Program-made: the position numbers and the translations under genes | Shown here: in pieces, positions 15,115 to 25,201 of the stretch | Position numbering within the stretch: position 1 is the first letter of the stretch | Layout of the letters: each line of letters opens with the position of its first letter | The notes under the pieces: model-generated | The model's database searches: none | The model's input: only the letters and a program-made list of their open reading frames with translations | What the model was told of the DNA's origin: nothing | Source: an uncultured Flavobacteriales bacterium | GTDB taxonomy: Bacteria > Bacteroidota > Bacteroidia > Flavobacteriales > JBLHRE01 | NCBI GenBank assembly: GCA_937139155.1 | Contig: CAKZPI010000011.1 | Coordinates: 1 to 64,000 of the forward strand | Reading direction: 5' to 3' | DNA: 64,000 nucleotides

Positions 15115-15513
15115 TGGCTCTACCGAAAATGTTTACCCAAACACCTGAACGACTCAACAGGAGTGACTAGTGACTAGTGACTGGAAAGCCTGATATTTAG
15201 CATCTATCCGCCTAAACCAGCAAATAGCCAACAGCCTTTTGAGGTACTAGGAAATATGTATTGGGAACTAGGTGGTTTGAACTCTACCCGCAAACGTTCA
15301 CCTCAACGACTCAACGATTCAACGCCTAAACACCCCATCAACTATAAACTCTCAACTATAAACTCTCAACTCTGAGTGACTAGTGACTGGGCGTGCTGAA
15401 ATTCAACAGTTTACAAATATACAAGCCAGCAGCTTTTTGAGGTACTAGGAAATAGGTATTGGAAACTAGGGGGTTGGCTCTACCCGAAAACGTTCACCTC
15501 AACAACTAAACAT

Positions 15514-15569
15514 CTCAACGACTCAACGACTCAACGACTCAACACCTCAACGACTCAACGACTCAACAC
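15514..15569. repeat. Octamer tandem array CTCAACGA/CTCAACAC, seven units
   Basis: Seven consecutive 8-bp units in the order A A A B A A B, where A is CTCAACGA and B is CTCAACAC. This is a clean higher-order tandem array. It is followed by CTCAACTATAAA-type heptamers (about 15575-15610). Confidence 0.85.
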
Positions 15570-15735
15570 CCCATAAACTCTCAACTATAAACTCTCAACT
15601 CTCAACTCTGAGTGATTTGGGACTGGCTGGGCTGGTCAATCCTTCAACTTGACGGAAGCTACCAGCATTTTATTCTTAATATTGCTGAATCAAGCTATGG
15701 TTCTTGTTGAGGATTAATTTTTAAACCTATTCATT

Positions 15736-16329
15736 GTGTTTACAGGAATTATTGAATGCCTAGGGGAGGTGGTGAATGTTGAAAGAAAGGGAGGGAATCT
15801 TGAATTACTCTTGATGTCGCCAATTACCCATGAATTGAAAATTGACCAAAGCTTAGCCCACAATGGGGTTTGCCTTACCGTGGTTGAGGTTTCTGGAGAT
15901 GAATACCGGGTCACGGCCATTCAAGAAACCCTAGACAAATCGAATCTTGGGGCTTTAAAGCCTGGTGATTTGGTAAACCTAGAGCGGTGTATGCCAGCCC
16001 ATGGCCGGTTTGACGGTCATATTGTTCAGGGGCATGTAGATTGCACCGGAAAGGTGGTTTCGGTTCAAGACGAAGACGGTTCTTGGCGATATACCATAAG
16101 TTTCGATTCCGATGAAGGCAATACGCTAATCGTTTCCAAGGGGTCGGTTACGGTGAATGGGGTTTCTTTAACGGTAGCCAAAGACCTTGATCAAGGTTTC
16201 GAATTAACCATCATTCCCTATACCCACGAATACACCAATTTCCATTTGCTCAAGCCTGGGGATGAGGTGAACATAGAATTTGACATCATTGGTAAGTACG
16301 CCGCAAAGATGTTGGGAAAAAATAATTAA
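15736..16329 (+). CDS. ribE: Riboflavin synthase, alpha chain
   Basis: A 197-residue enzyme that dismutates two 6,7-dimethyl-8-ribityllumazine molecules to riboflavin. It has the two duplicated lumazine-binding barrels. The first begins FTGIIECLGEV with LAHNGVCLTV, and the second begins FDGHIVQGHVDCTGKV with GSVTVNGVSLTV. The start is GTG; the family almost always begins MFTGI, which fixes it. The gene stands alone and its transcript probably stops at the hairpin at 16461-16486. Confidence 0.95.
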   Translation: MFTGIIECLGEVVNVERKGGNLELLLMSPITHELKIDQSLAHNGVCLTVVEVSGDEYRVTAIQETLDKSNLGALKPGDLVNLERCMPAHGRFDGHIVQGHVDCTGKVVSVQDEDGSWRYTISFDSDEGNTLIVSKGSVTVNGVSLTVAKDLDQGFELTIIPYTHEYTNFHLLKPGDEVNIEFDIIGKYAAKMLGKNN

Positions 16330-16460
16330 GGGGTATCCAGTACTCGATTCAGCCGCCTTTCCTTATACCACGGGCCAAGGTCTAAAGTATTTGGTTCATT
16401 AGGTTATTGGTCCATGAACTGCAACCTAAGGATTGGTTTTAAGCGATTTAGTTTACATAG

Positions 16461-16486
16461 AAAAAGGGGGTCCTCACCCCCTTTTT
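16461..16486. terminator. Bidirectional terminator
   Basis: AAAAAGGGGG (16461-16470), loop TCCTCA and CCCCCTTTTT (16477-16486) form a perfect 10-bp stem with A-rich and T-rich flanks. It serves both ribE and the convergent secreted-protein gene. Confidence 0.8.
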
Positions 16487-16511
16487 CAGTAACCTAAAAC
16501 CTAATGTCCAA

Positions 16512-18617
16512 TTATCTCCGAATCAATTGGAATGATCCGTTCTGATCAAAGGACGTTCCGTTAACTCCAACGGCTTTTACAATATAATAGTACGTTCCTT
16601 CAGAGGCATTACCTCCATCCCAGCCTCCGGCTGGATTTTCCCAATCAGACCATTCGTAAACGAGTTGGCCCCACCGGTTGTAGATTTTACCATTGAATTC
16701 TTTTAGATGTGAGCTTACGCCCTTACAGTCTTCTGTTTCTTCTGCCATCCCATCTGTGATGACATTGAAATAAGGGTAATTTCCTCCCGGGGTAAACACA
16801 TTGGGCATACAAAGCGATTCGATTTTTTCACGAACCAAAAAGGCACACCAGTTGGATTCGGACCTTAGACCACCCGGACCAAAAGTTTCTACCATGGTTT
16901 CATAAAGCTCGGTTTCTTCTGGCTTCTGGAAAGAAAAGCTGGTATTAGAAGTTGTACCTATACTGGTCCAATTAGGATCACCTACCTTTCTGTAATTCAC
17001 CACATAATTAGCAGAATCCCAGCCGTTATAGGCAGTCCAATTCATGTTTAACAAATTGGTATCTGTTAAATTGGTGGCACATGAGAGCTTAATGGTTGTC
17101 AATGAATCCGTTTTTGGCGAATACAAAGCACCATTATAATAAGTCATGATTACATAGTAAGTGTAATTGGTTATGTCAACGTCCGTGGGCAAATTCAAGT
17201 CGTCATATTCTGTATCGTTGATGCTGGTGGTAACAGCGCCTGCGTACACAAAAGGAGAGCTTGGTATGCTATTGTCCTTTCGATAAACATCGTATGAAGT
17301 AAATAAGTTTGCCGGGAAGGAGAGGACCGTATCGTAAGGCACCTCCCACATGACTCGGTTAAAATCATCATCTACCACCGTTACATTGACCGCATCCGTA
17401 ATGAGGTCATAACAATCTTGAAGTTCAACATAAGCTGAGTCAAACTCGGGGTACTCTAGCCCACATCGGGTAAGGAGAACATTATTGTCAAATCCTCGTT
17501 TCAAATAGACCCAATAGCCTGTGAGGGGTTGAACCGGCACATAGAGTTTTATTTCAATTAAGGTGGCTAAGCCGTCTACACAGTTTATGGGCCGCGCACC
17601 TATGACAGGCATAGGGAAGCCATCCACAGAAACCATCCGAAAGTCAGTGCCATCGGGTGAAATGGATCCACATTGAACCGTATCGTCAATTTCAATTACG
17701 AAGGTAGAGTCACCACAGACCGCGTTGTGAATGACCGGGTTCCCGTTTAAATCATCTGGGAAGGAAGGGTCTTCATTCACGCAATTCGGGTCGACTCGAA
17801 CCTGCATGTCTCGACGGATGGTTCCAATTTTCACCCAAAATCCTGTATTGGTATCCTGCCGGTACTCATCCACCTGAATTACAACCACGCCCAAAAAAGT
17901 TTGGGTTGGAATAAAAGTAATTAAACCCGTTGCAGGGTCAAGGTTGAATCCATTTTGGGTAGGAATTGGGTCTTGTGAATTATAGGGGGCATTGTAAGGA
18001 AGCCCGGCCAAATAATTATCATAAGGTGTGCTCAAGCTATAGTGAAGAGAGTCTCCGTCGGCCTCAATGGCTGACTGTGACCAATAAAATTGACGTCCCA
18101 CACAGAAATACCGAATGGGGGTGGTATTAAAGAGCGGAGAATTGTTTCCTGGGGCGAAAACATTATTTAACTCAGCGTGCATAAAGAAGGTAGCCGCTTG
18201 AGAATTTGTGATGTTGTCAGATGTATTTCGGCAGCAAACATCGTATGAAAAAACCCAGTCAGGACAAGGCCCCGGCAGGGTTATCGTTGTAGAATATCGC
18301 CACTCTTCAGCGCAAAGGGCAGAAGTTCCAGCGTCAACGCATGGATCGTCTACGGTACCAACATATACCCCTGGCACGGCCGAAGTGACACCTCCAGCCA
18401 TACAGTTGGATGGTGAAAAGTATTCAAAGGTTACGGATGAAGGAGCAGAAATCCCTGAGCAATCCCGAAAAAATCGTAAGCTTACTAAGTACTGATTTGG
18501 GACTCCTGTATATTCATATATAATCTCACCTGCGGCTGCATGTGAAGCCTGAACTTCGTTAAACCAACATGTGAGAAATAGGAACGAAACAGATAGGGCG
18601 CGTAGAATTTGTCTCAT
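16512..18617 (-). CDS. Secreted protein with gliding-motility (CHU_C) C-terminal domain
   Basis: A 701-residue T9SS cargo. The signal peptide (about residues 1-24) is followed by SHAAAGEIIYEY, the start typical of a Bacteroidota surface-protein family. Extracellular beta-rich domains with paired Cys (for example CCRNTSDN, DLQDCYD) follow, with fibronectin-like segments around residues 430-610. The end (FTPGGN, IYNRWGQLVYE, GGWDG, GTYYYIV) is the gliding-motility-associated C-terminal domain that directs export through the type IX system. I use ATG 18617; a 33-codon upstream extension lacks signal-peptide character. Function is probably cell-surface adhesion or motility, not provable here. Confidence 0.85.
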   Translation of the reverse strand: MRQILRALSVSFLFLTCWFNEVQASHAAAGEIIYEYTGVPNQYLVSLRFFRDCSGISAPSSVTFEYFSPSNCMAGGVTSAVPGVYVGTVDDPCVDAGTSALCAEEWRYSTTITLPGPCPDWVFSYDVCCRNTSDNITNSQAATFFMHAELNNVFAPGNNSPLFNTTPIRYFCVGRQFYWSQSAIEADGDSLHYSLSTPYDNYLAGLPYNAPYNSQDPIPTQNGFNLDPATGLITFIPTQTFLGVVVIQVDEYRQDTNTGFWVKIGTIRRDMQVRVDPNCVNEDPSFPDDLNGNPVIHNAVCGDSTFVIEIDDTVQCGSISPDGTDFRMVSVDGFPMPVIGARPINCVDGLATLIEIKLYVPVQPLTGYWVYLKRGFDNNVLLTRCGLEYPEFDSAYVELQDCYDLITDAVNVTVVDDDFNRVMWEVPYDTVLSFPANLFTSYDVYRKDNSIPSSPFVYAGAVTTSINDTEYDDLNLPTDVDITNYTYYVIMTYYNGALYSPKTDSLTTIKLSCATNLTDTNLLNMNWTAYNGWDSANYVVNYRKVGDPNWTSIGTTSNTSFSFQKPEETELYETMVETFGPGGLRSESNWCAFLVREKIESLCMPNVFTPGGNYPYFNVITDGMAEETEDCKGVSSHLKEFNGKIYNRWGQLVYEWSDWENPAGGWDGGNASEGTYYYIVKAVGVNGTSFDQNGSFQLIRR

Positions 18618-18767
18618 TGTGAATAATTTGCAATTTAGTGCTAAACAACAAATGTAATGGGAATTCTTGGAAAAGACTAAAGTGCAGATAATGATTTTTG
18701 GCAATATAAGAGGCATAAATGGGCCAATCTCCCCCGAACCTCTTTAAGTTTCTGAGCATTTAATTCG

Positions 18768-18775
18768 TACTTTCG
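18768..18775 (+). promoter_or_regulatory. -7 box of lepA
   Basis: TACTTTCG (TAnnTTYG) is followed by CGGCCC and ATG 18782, a six-base spacing. Confidence 0.55.
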
Positions 18776-18781
18776 CGGCCC

Positions 18782-20578
18782 ATGAAAAACATTCGAAATT
18801 TCTGCATCATCGCCCATATTGACCATGGTAAGAGTACCTTGGCCGACCGGCTTTTGGATGCCACCAACACCGTTACCGATCGTGAAAAGCAAGATCAATT
18901 GCTTGACAATATGGATCTGGAGCGGGAGCGTGGTATTACCATCAAGAGTCACGCAATTCAAATGGATTTTGAATTTGAAGGAGGGCAATACGTTCTGAAC
19001 TTAATTGACACCCCGGGCCACGTAGATTTTTCTTACGAGGTTTCTCGGTCTATTGCCGCTTGTGAAGGCGCTCTGCTGGTTGTAGATGCGGCCCAAGGAA
19101 TCCAAGCTCAGACCATTTCCAATCTTTACCTGGCTCTTGAGCATGACCTTGAAATCATTCCGGTTTTAAATAAAATCGACTTGCCTTCGGCCAACCCTGA
19201 GGAGGTCAAGGATCAAATCATTGACTTAATTGGTTGTGACCCCGAAGACATCATTCCGGCTTCAGCCAAAACGGGCTTAGGGATTGAAGATATTTTGGCG
19301 GCGGTTGTGAATCGAATTCCTGCACCTGTAGGTGAACCCGACGCCCCCTTACAAGCTCTGATTTTTGACTCGGTGTTTAATCCTTTTCGTGGAATTGAAG
19401 CCTATTTCAGGGTTATGAACGGAAGCCTGAAAAAAGGGGATTCCGTGAAGTTTGTGAACACCGGAAAGAAGTATGAAGCTGATGAAATTGGAGTTCTTAG
19501 GCTGAAACAAGAGCCTAGGAAAGAAATTAAAACGGGCGATGTAGGCTATATCATCTCGGGCATTAAAGTAGCCAATGAGGTAAAAGTAGGAGATACCATT
19601 ACTCATGTTGAACGTCCGTGCGATAAAGCAATTGCTGGCTTCGAAGATGTGAAGCCCATGGTTTTCGCCGGTATTTACCCGGTAGATACAGATGAGTATG
19701 AAGAGTTGAGAGCCTCCTTAGAAAAACTCAAACTCAACGATGCTTCCCTGACCTTTGAACCTGAGTCTTCCGCCGCTCTTGGATTCGGTTTTAGATGTGG
19801 CTTCTTAGGTATGCTCCATATGGAAATCATTCAAGAACGCCTTGAGCGGGAATTTGACATGACGGTAATAACCACGGTGCCGAATGTGTCTTATTATGCC
19901 TATACCAAAAAAGAACCCGATGAAAGGGTGATTGTAAATAACCCTTCAGATCTTCCAGAGCCCTCATACCTTGACCGAGTTTATGAGCCATACATCAAGG
20001 CGCAGATCATCACCATGTCAGAATTTGTGGGCTCCATCATGACGCTTTGTATTGAAAAAAGAGGAGTGTTGACCAACCAGGTTTATTTAACCAGCAGTAG
20101 GGTAGAGCTAAGCTTTGACCTGCCTTTGGCTGAAATTGTTTTTGATTTTTATGATCGATTGAAAACCGTTTCGAAGGGGTATGCATCTTTTGACTACCAG
20201 CCCATGGAGTACCAAGAATCGAAATTGGTTAAGGTTGACGTTTTGTTGAATGGAGATCCAGTGGATGCACTTTCAGCCCTGGTTCATGCAGACAATGCAT
20301 ATACCATCGGAAAGAAAATGTGCTCTAAACTAAGAGAACTGATTCCAAGGCAGCAGTTTGACATTGCCATTCAGGCTGCCATTGGTGCGAAGATTGTTGC
20401 CCGGGAAACCGTGAAAGCCCTGCGGAAAGATGTGACCGCAAAATGTTACGGAGGTGATATTTCCCGGAAACGGAAGCTCTTAGAAAAACAAAAGAAAGGA
20501 AAGAAACGAATGAGACAGGTTGGGAATGTAGAGGTTCCGCAATCTGCTTTCATGGCCGTTTTAAAGTTGAATGATTAA
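18782..20578 (+). CDS. lepA: Elongation factor 4 (LepA)
   Basis: A 598-residue translational GTPase that binds ribosomes and back-translocates or aids 30S assembly. G motifs are intact: [10 protein letters not shown] (G1), RGITIK (G2), DTPGHVDF (G3), NKIDLP (G4). It carries EF-G-like domains and the LepA-specific C-terminal domain ([37 protein letters not shown]). Length is standard. It heads a run with yebC 11 bp downstream, then the carboxylase. Confidence 0.97.
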   Translation: MKNIRNFCIIAHIDHGKSTLADRLLDATNTVTDREKQDQLLDNMDLERERGITIKSHAIQMDFEFEGGQYVLNLIDTPGHVDFSYEVSRSIAACEGALLVVDAAQGIQAQTISNLYLALEHDLEIIPVLNKIDLPSANPEEVKDQIIDLIGCDPEDIIPASAKTGLGIEDILAAVVNRIPAPVGEPDAPLQALIFDSVFNPFRGIEAYFRVMNGSLKKGDSVKFVNTGKKYEADEIGVLRLKQEPRKEIKTGDVGYIISGIKVANEVKVGDTITHVERPCDKAIAGFEDVKPMVFAGIYPVDTDEYEELRASLEKLKLNDASLTFEPESSAALGFGFRCGFLGMLHMEIIQERLEREFDMTVITTVPNVSYYAYTKKEPDERVIVNNPSDLPEPSYLDRVYEPYIKAQIITMSEFVGSIMTLCIEKRGVLTNQVYLTSSRVELSFDLPLAEIVFDFYDRLKTVSKGYASFDYQPMEYQESKLVKVDVLLNGDPVDALSALVHADNAYTIGKKMCSKLRELIPRQQFDIAIQAAIGAKIVARETVKALRKDVTAKCYGGDISRKRKLLEKQKKGKKRMRQVGNVEVPQSAFMAVLKLND

Positions 20579-20589
20579 ATCCAAACACT

Positions 20590-21348
20590 ATGGCCGGACA
20601 TAGTAAATGGGCGAACATCAAGCATAGAAAGGGTGCGCAGGATAAAAAGCGTGCCAAAATTTTTACCCGGATTTTGAAAGAAATTTCAGTAGCGGTAAAA
20701 GAAGGGGGAGGTCCTGACCCCGAAACCAATCCTAGACTTCGATTGGCCATTTCAAATGCCAAAGGGGCAAATATGCCCAAAGACACCATTGAAAGGGCCA
20801 TTAAAAAAGCCTCAGGGGCCGATGCTGACGCCTATGAAGAGGTGAGCTACGAGGGCTATGGTCCGCACGGCATTGCCATTTTTGTAGAATGCACCACGGA
20901 CAATACCAACCGAACTGTAGCGTCCGTGCGCTCGATTTTCTCAAAATACGGCGGATCATTGGGCACCAACGGCTCTCTAGAATTTCTTTTCGACCGAAAA
21001 GGAGTTTTTGAAATTGAAACGGCCAACCTCAAACGAGACTGGGAAACTTTTGAGCTAGAACTCATTGATGGGGGCGCCGAAGAAATTGAAAAATCAGAGC
21101 ATGTAATCTATGTGACCACCTCTTTTGAAGATTTTGGAAACCTTCAGAAATCTCTTGAAAACTTTCAAGTGGAAGTGAAAAATGCAGAAGTTCAAAGAAT
21201 TCCGGTTACTTCCAAGGCCTTGAATTTGGATGAATCCAAACAGGTTTTACGAATCATTGAAAAATTTGAAGAAGATGATGATGTGCAAAATGTATATCAT
21301 AATCTTGAATTAACCCCTGAACTATTGGAGGCTTTAGACTCTGAATGA
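20590..21348 (+). CDS. YebC/TACO1-family protein
   Basis: A 252-residue YebC-like protein beginning MAGHSKWANIKHRKGAQD, the family hallmark, with PKDTIERAIKKA and YEGYGPHGIAIFVE. The family was long called a transcriptional regulator (PmpR); members also relieve ribosome stalling at proline stretches. The gene follows lepA by 11 bp, fitting a translational role. Compared with most family members (about 240 residues) the C-terminus is slightly longer and acidic. Confidence 0.93.
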   Translation: MAGHSKWANIKHRKGAQDKKRAKIFTRILKEISVAVKEGGGPDPETNPRLRLAISNAKGANMPKDTIERAIKKASGADADAYEEVSYEGYGPHGIAIFVECTTDNTNRTVASVRSIFSKYGGSLGTNGSLEFLFDRKGVFEIETANLKRDWETFELELIDGGAEEIEKSEHVIYVTTSFEDFGNLQKSLENFQVEVKNAEVQRIPVTSKALNLDESKQVLRIIEKFEEDDDVQNVYHNLELTPELLEALDSE

Positions 21349-21399
21349 TGGGGGTTCTCAACAAAAAATTACCTTAGCCCGATTAAAATTATTTCCTGG

Positions 21400-22941
21400 A
21401 TGAAAGCAAAATTTCAAGAACTCGACGCAAAGATTGAAGAAGCAAAACTCGGTGGCGGACCGAAACGAATTGAAGCCCAGCATGGTAAAAACAAGCTTAC
21501 CGCAAGAGAACGCATACACTTTCTATTAGACGAAGGTTCTTTTGAAGAAATCGGAATGCTCGTTACCCACAGGTCTACCAATTTCGGATTGGATAAGCAG
21601 AAGTTTTTAGGCGATGGAGTGGTAACCGGGTATGGTACCATCAACGGCCGATTGGTTTATGTTTTTGCTCAGGATTTCACGGTTTTAGGCGGGTCTTTGG
21701 CGGAAGCTCATGCCCAGAAAATTTGCCGGGTAATGGATTTGGCCATTGAAAATGGAGCGCCGGTTATTGGTCTGAATGATTCTGGGGGTGCCCGAATTCA
21801 AGAAGGGGTGGTTTCCCTAGGTGGATATGCGGATATATTTTATCGAAACACCGTGGCCAGTGGAGTGATTCCTCAGATTTCAGCCATAATGGGGCCTTGC
21901 GCCGGTGGTGCGGTTTACTCCCCAGCCTTAACAGATTTTATAGGCATGGTTGACGGTACTTCTTATATGTTCGTGACGGGGCCGAATGTTGTGAAAACCG
22001 TTACCCACGAAGAGGTGAGTTCAGAAGAATTGGGAGGTGCTCAGACCCATGCTTCTAAATCAGGGGTTTCTCATTTTACCTCGGCCAATGAGGTGGCCAT
22101 GATTGAAGACTTGAAAAAGTTGATTTCATACATGCCTCAAAACTGTGAGGAGGAGCCTTTGGCCTTAGACTATACAGGAGGAAATGAGCGAAGGGAAAAA
22201 TTAGATTCCATCATACCTGATAATCCAAACCAGCCTTATGACATTAAGGAGGTGATTCAGGAAGTGGTAGATGGAGACTCTTTCTTTGAGGTACATGAAG
22301 AGTATGCCACCAATATTGTGGTAGGTTTTGCTCGCCTTGGCGGGAAGAGTATAGGAATTGTAGCCAACCAGCCTGCGTCTTTAGCAGGGGTATTAGACAT
22401 TGAATCGTCTAAGAAAGGGGCTCGTTTTGTGCGTTTCTGCGATTGCTTTAACATTCCCTTATTGGTATTTGAAGATGTGCCCGGATTCTTACCCGGAACC
22501 GATCAAGAATGGAATGCCATCATTACCAACGGGGCCAAGCTATTATACGCCTTTAGTGAAGCAACCGTGCCTAGAGTTACTGTGATTACTCGGAAGGCCT
22601 ACGGAGGAGCTTATGATGTAATGAATTCAAAACATATTGGCGCGGATATGAATTTTGCCTGGCCTTCGGCTGAAATTGCTGTTATGGGGGCAAAAGGAGC
22701 GGCTGAAATTATTTTCCGGAAAGAGATTGCTGCGGCCGATGATTCAGAGGCGAAACTGAAAGAAAAAGAAGCAGAGTATGCTGAGCTGTTTGCCAATCCG
22801 TACAATGCAGCTTCTAGAGGTTATGTAGACGAGGTGATTCGCCCTTCTGACACCCGGATCAAATTGATTAAGTCTTTTGAAATGCTGAAGAACAAGGTGA
22901 AAAACCTTCCGGCCAAGAAGCACGGAAACATTCCACTTTAG
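21400..22941 (+). CDS. Acyl-CoA carboxylase beta subunit (propionyl-CoA type)
   Basis: A 513-residue carboxyltransferase, homologous to propionyl-CoA carboxylase beta and methylmalonyl-CoA decarboxylase alpha. It begins with [19 protein letters not shown]. It has two crotonase-like halves with the oxyanion loops [20 protein letters not shown] and [16 protein letters not shown], and [16 protein letters not shown]. It transfers CO2 from biotin to propionyl- or acetyl-CoA. No biotin carboxylase or carrier gene is nearby, so its partners are elsewhere. The mce gene at 13.9 kb supports a methylmalonyl-CoA route. Confidence 0.9.
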   Translation: MKAKFQELDAKIEEAKLGGGPKRIEAQHGKNKLTARERIHFLLDEGSFEEIGMLVTHRSTNFGLDKQKFLGDGVVTGYGTINGRLVYVFAQDFTVLGGSLAEAHAQKICRVMDLAIENGAPVIGLNDSGGARIQEGVVSLGGYADIFYRNTVASGVIPQISAIMGPCAGGAVYSPALTDFIGMVDGTSYMFVTGPNVVKTVTHEEVSSEELGGAQTHASKSGVSHFTSANEVAMIEDLKKLISYMPQNCEEEPLALDYTGGNERREKLDSIIPDNPNQPYDIKEVIQEVVDGDSFFEVHEEYATNIVVGFARLGGKSIGIVANQPASLAGVLDIESSKKGARFVRFCDCFNIPLLVFEDVPGFLPGTDQEWNAIITNGAKLLYAFSEATVPRVTVITRKAYGGAYDVMNSKHIGADMNFAWPSAEIAVMGAKGAAEIIFRKEIAAADDSEAKLKEKEAEYAELFANPYNAASRGYVDEVIRPSDTRIKLIKSFEMLKNKVKNLPAKKHGNIPL

Positions 22942-22955
22942 AAAGACTTTGGGGT

Positions 22956-23438
22956 TTAAAAATCCTCTGTCTCATTCAGAAATTTATAACATTTATAGTG
23001 CGGCCCGATTCCTTCAATGATGAATTCTAGGCCGTGCTTTTTATAGCCCTGGTTTAGGTAAAAGTCAAGTGACTTTGACCGGGCATTGCACCATAAGAAG
23101 TCGGCGTTTCGATTTGATAAGAAGTCTTCAAGTCCTTCTAAAAGGGCTTTGCCTACTCCCATTTTTTGGTAATTGGGTTCAACCGCCATGCCTCTGAATT
23201 GGTAGGGGAAAGATGCTTGCATTCCTGAAAAGGGGTTGGGGAAGGCGGTTAATATTCCAACCATTTTATCTTTGTGAAAAGCGCCTAGGTGAAAACAGCC
23301 AGGCCATTGATCTTGTTTCCATTCTCTGGGGATGATTTCCCCTCCTTTTCGTAAAACTTTACTGCGCAAGGGATGGGTCTCCTCCGCAGTGATTTCTGAA
23401 ACCTTGAATTCCAAAATGAATCTTATTAATCCGTTCAA
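22956..23438 (-). CDS. GNAT-family acetyltransferase
   Basis: A 160-residue acyl-CoA-dependent N-acetyltransferase. The acetyl-CoA binding motif A is visible as GMAVEPNYQKMGVGKALLEGLEDF, and motif B as LWCNARSKSLDFYLNQGYKKHG. The target amine is unknown. No in-frame ATG exists near the front, so TTG 23438 is the best start, though the exact N-terminus is uncertain. It follows the carboxypeptidase-like small protein by seven bases and is probably co-transcribed. Confidence 0.85.
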   Translation of the reverse strand: MNGLIRFILEFKVSEITAEETHPLRSKVLRKGGEIIPREWKQDQWPGCFHLGAFHKDKMVGILTAFPNPFSGMQASFPYQFRGMAVEPNYQKMGVGKALLEGLEDFLSNRNADFLWCNARSKSLDFYLNQGYKKHGLEFIIEGIGPHYKCYKFLNETEDF

Positions 23439-23445
23439 ACATTAC

Positions 23446-23850
23446 CTAGACTCGTCCGGATTGACCTCTTTGCAATGTGCTAAAGCTAGGTGAAATGGGG
23501 TCAGGGGAAATAAGGGGCTGAAGGGATTGCTTCATTTTTACCACCACTTTTTCCTCTCCGGATTTATAGTCTATTGAATGGATGTTTTTTTGGTAACTGG
23601 CATATTCAACCTGAACCTCAATCTGTTTGCCATCAGCTTCCTCAAGGTTTAATTGAATTTCAAATTGGCCCTGGGCATCGGTTTGAGCTTTCCGCTTTTC
23701 CCCGAAAGGGTCAACCACCGTCACATTTGCATAAGGCAAGGGTTGATTGTGCTGGTTTAAGACCAGTCCTTTCACCATCATAGGCTTGGGTTCCGGAGCG
23801 CCGAAAGCAAGGAAGGGGATTAACAGCACAAAAAATAAAAGGCCTTTCAT
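23446..23850 (-). CDS. Secreted carboxypeptidase-like regulatory domain protein
   Basis: A 134-residue protein with a signal peptide (MKGLLFFVLLIPFLAFGA) followed by one carboxypeptidase-regulatory-like beta-sandwich at about residues 25-108 (VKGLVLNQHNQPLPYANVTV, TDAQGQFEIQL). The domain is the same kind that sits at the front of TonB receptors, but here it stands alone with a short Ser/Pro-rich tail. It is divergent from a two-component system and upstream of the acetyltransferase. Its role is unknown; it might be a periplasmic or surface binding module. Confidence 0.75.
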   Translation of the reverse strand: MKGLLFFVLLIPFLAFGAPEPKPMMVKGLVLNQHNQPLPYANVTVVDPFGEKRKAQTDAQGQFEIQLNLEEADGKQIEVQVEYASYQKNIHSIDYKSGEEKVVVKMKQSLQPLISPDPISPSFSTLQRGQSGRV

Positions 23851-23926
23851 GCAAGCGAAGGTAAGAAATTCCAGAAATTTATTGTTAATAACTTGTTAAA
23901 GAGGCAGATTCAATTTTTGGAAATAG

Positions 23927-23934
23927 TATTTTCG
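23927..23934 (+). promoter_or_regulatory. -7 box of the sensor kinase gene
   Basis: TATTTTCG is followed by AGGC and ATG 23939. Four bases separate box and start, again leaving no leader. Confidence 0.5.
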
Positions 23935-23938
23935 AGGC

Positions 23939-25201
23939 ATGAGTAGCAATAGGGTAAGATGGATTGTTGGATTGGGTATGGTGGCCATTGTGGGCATCCT
24001 CTCAGTACAGGTTTATTGGGTTTTACAGGCCTATCAACAAAGGCAAAAGCAATTTGATCAAACCATATTTGTAAGCCTGCTAAATGTTGCAGAACAATTG
24101 GCAAAAGCCACCGGTAGCAACCTTCCCTATGAAAAGCCAGTAATTCAACATTCAACCGATTATTACATTGTAAATGTGAACGATGTAATTGATGCCAATA
24201 TGCTTGAATATTTGCTCAAAAAGGAATTTGCCTATAGAAATCTTAAGCTTGACTTTGAATATGCCATCTATGATTGTTTCTCTGATCAAATGGTGTACGG
24301 CGATTATGTGAGCGGAAGCGGAAATCTTGAAGAAGAGGCTAAAAAACAATCACTGCCTACCTATGATGAATACATTTACTATTTCGGAGTAAACTTCCCT
24401 ACTAAAAGCGGATTCATTTATAACCAGCTAAAACCTTGGCTGATTTCAACCTTTGTAGCCCTTTTGGTGGCCCTGATTTTCTCCTATGCCCTAATGGTGA
24501 TTCTCAAACAAAAAAGACTCTCAGAGGTGCAAAAAGATTTCATCAACAATATGACCCATGAGTTTAAAACCCCCATAACTACCATTGGCATAGCCGCTGA
24601 TGTGCTCAGCACTCCCGGAATTGAATCAAAACCAGGAAGGCTTTCTAGCTATGTGGGCATTATTAAAAATGAAAACGAACGACTGCATAACCAGGTCATG
24701 AACGTCTTGCAAATGGCCCGTATAGACAAGGGGAAAATAAATTTAAACCTTGAGAAGATTAACCTGCATGAACTCCTCCAAAAAACCTGTCAACACTTTA
24801 ATTTAACGCATTCTCAAGCAATTTTTCACTTTTCACTGAAAGCTGAAAACTCAATTGTTAAGGTTGATAAACTGCATGCCCGAAATGTATTTACCAATCT
24901 CATTGATAATGCCATTAAGTATAGTCCGTCAATGGCGCATATTCATTTGAAATCCTTTCAAAAAAACGGGAAAATATTTTTGAGCATCCGTGATGAGGGG
25001 CCAGGGATTGACAAGGTGTATCATAAAAAGGTATTTCAAAAATTCTTCCGGGTGCCTACGGGCAACCTTCATGATGTAAAAGGGTTCGGTTTGGGCCTTA
25101 ATTATGTAGCCAATATAGCCAAGGCCCATGGCTGGGATTTAAATATGAAATCAGAACTTGGAAAAGGGACGGAAATTGAAATAGGAGTACCTTATGTCTA
25201 A
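23939..25201 (+). CDS. Sensor histidine kinase
   Basis: A 420-residue inner-membrane kinase with TM1 at about residues 9-30, a periplasmic sensor region 31-165 without a motif I recognise, and TM2 at about 167-190. The phospho-acceptor His207 lies in NNMTHEFKTPITTI. The ATPase domain follows, with N box FTNLIDNAIKYS, G1 RDEGPGID and GFGLGL. There is no HAMP domain. It overlaps its response regulator by 8 bp, so they form a cognate pair. The signal is unknown. Confidence 0.92.
   Translation: MSSNRVRWIVGLGMVAIVGILSVQVYWVLQAYQQRQKQFDQTIFVSLLNVAEQLAKATGSNLPYEKPVIQHSTDYYIVNVNDVIDANMLEYLLKKEFAYRNLKLDFEYAIYDCFSDQMVYGDYVSGSGNLEEEAKKQSLPTYDEYIYYFGVNFPTKSGFIYNQLKPWLISTFVALLVALIFSYALMVILKQKRLSEVQKDFINNMTHEFKTPITTIGIAADVLSTPGIESKPGRLSSYVGIIKNENERLHNQVMNVLQMARIDKGKINLNLEKINLHELLQKTCQHFNLTHSQAIFHFSLKAENSIVKVDKLHARNVFTNLIDNAIKYSPSMAHIHLKSFQKNGKIFLSIRDEGPGIDKVYHKKVFQKFFRVPTGNLHDVKGFGLGLNYVANIAKAHGWDLNMKSELGKGTEIEIGVPYV

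Larger units (their letters stand above)
15068..15735. other. Noncoding region of short tandem repeats after the tRNA
   Basis: This 0.67-kb stretch repeats one cycle of blocks about three times: GGTACTA heptamers, a GGTTTGGCTCTACC block, ACGTTCACCTCAACGACT octamers, GTGACTA heptamers, and CTCAACTATAAA heptamers. It has no gene. The last about 100 bp are unrepeated and should hold the riboflavin synthase promoter, which I cannot place. Confidence 0.8.
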
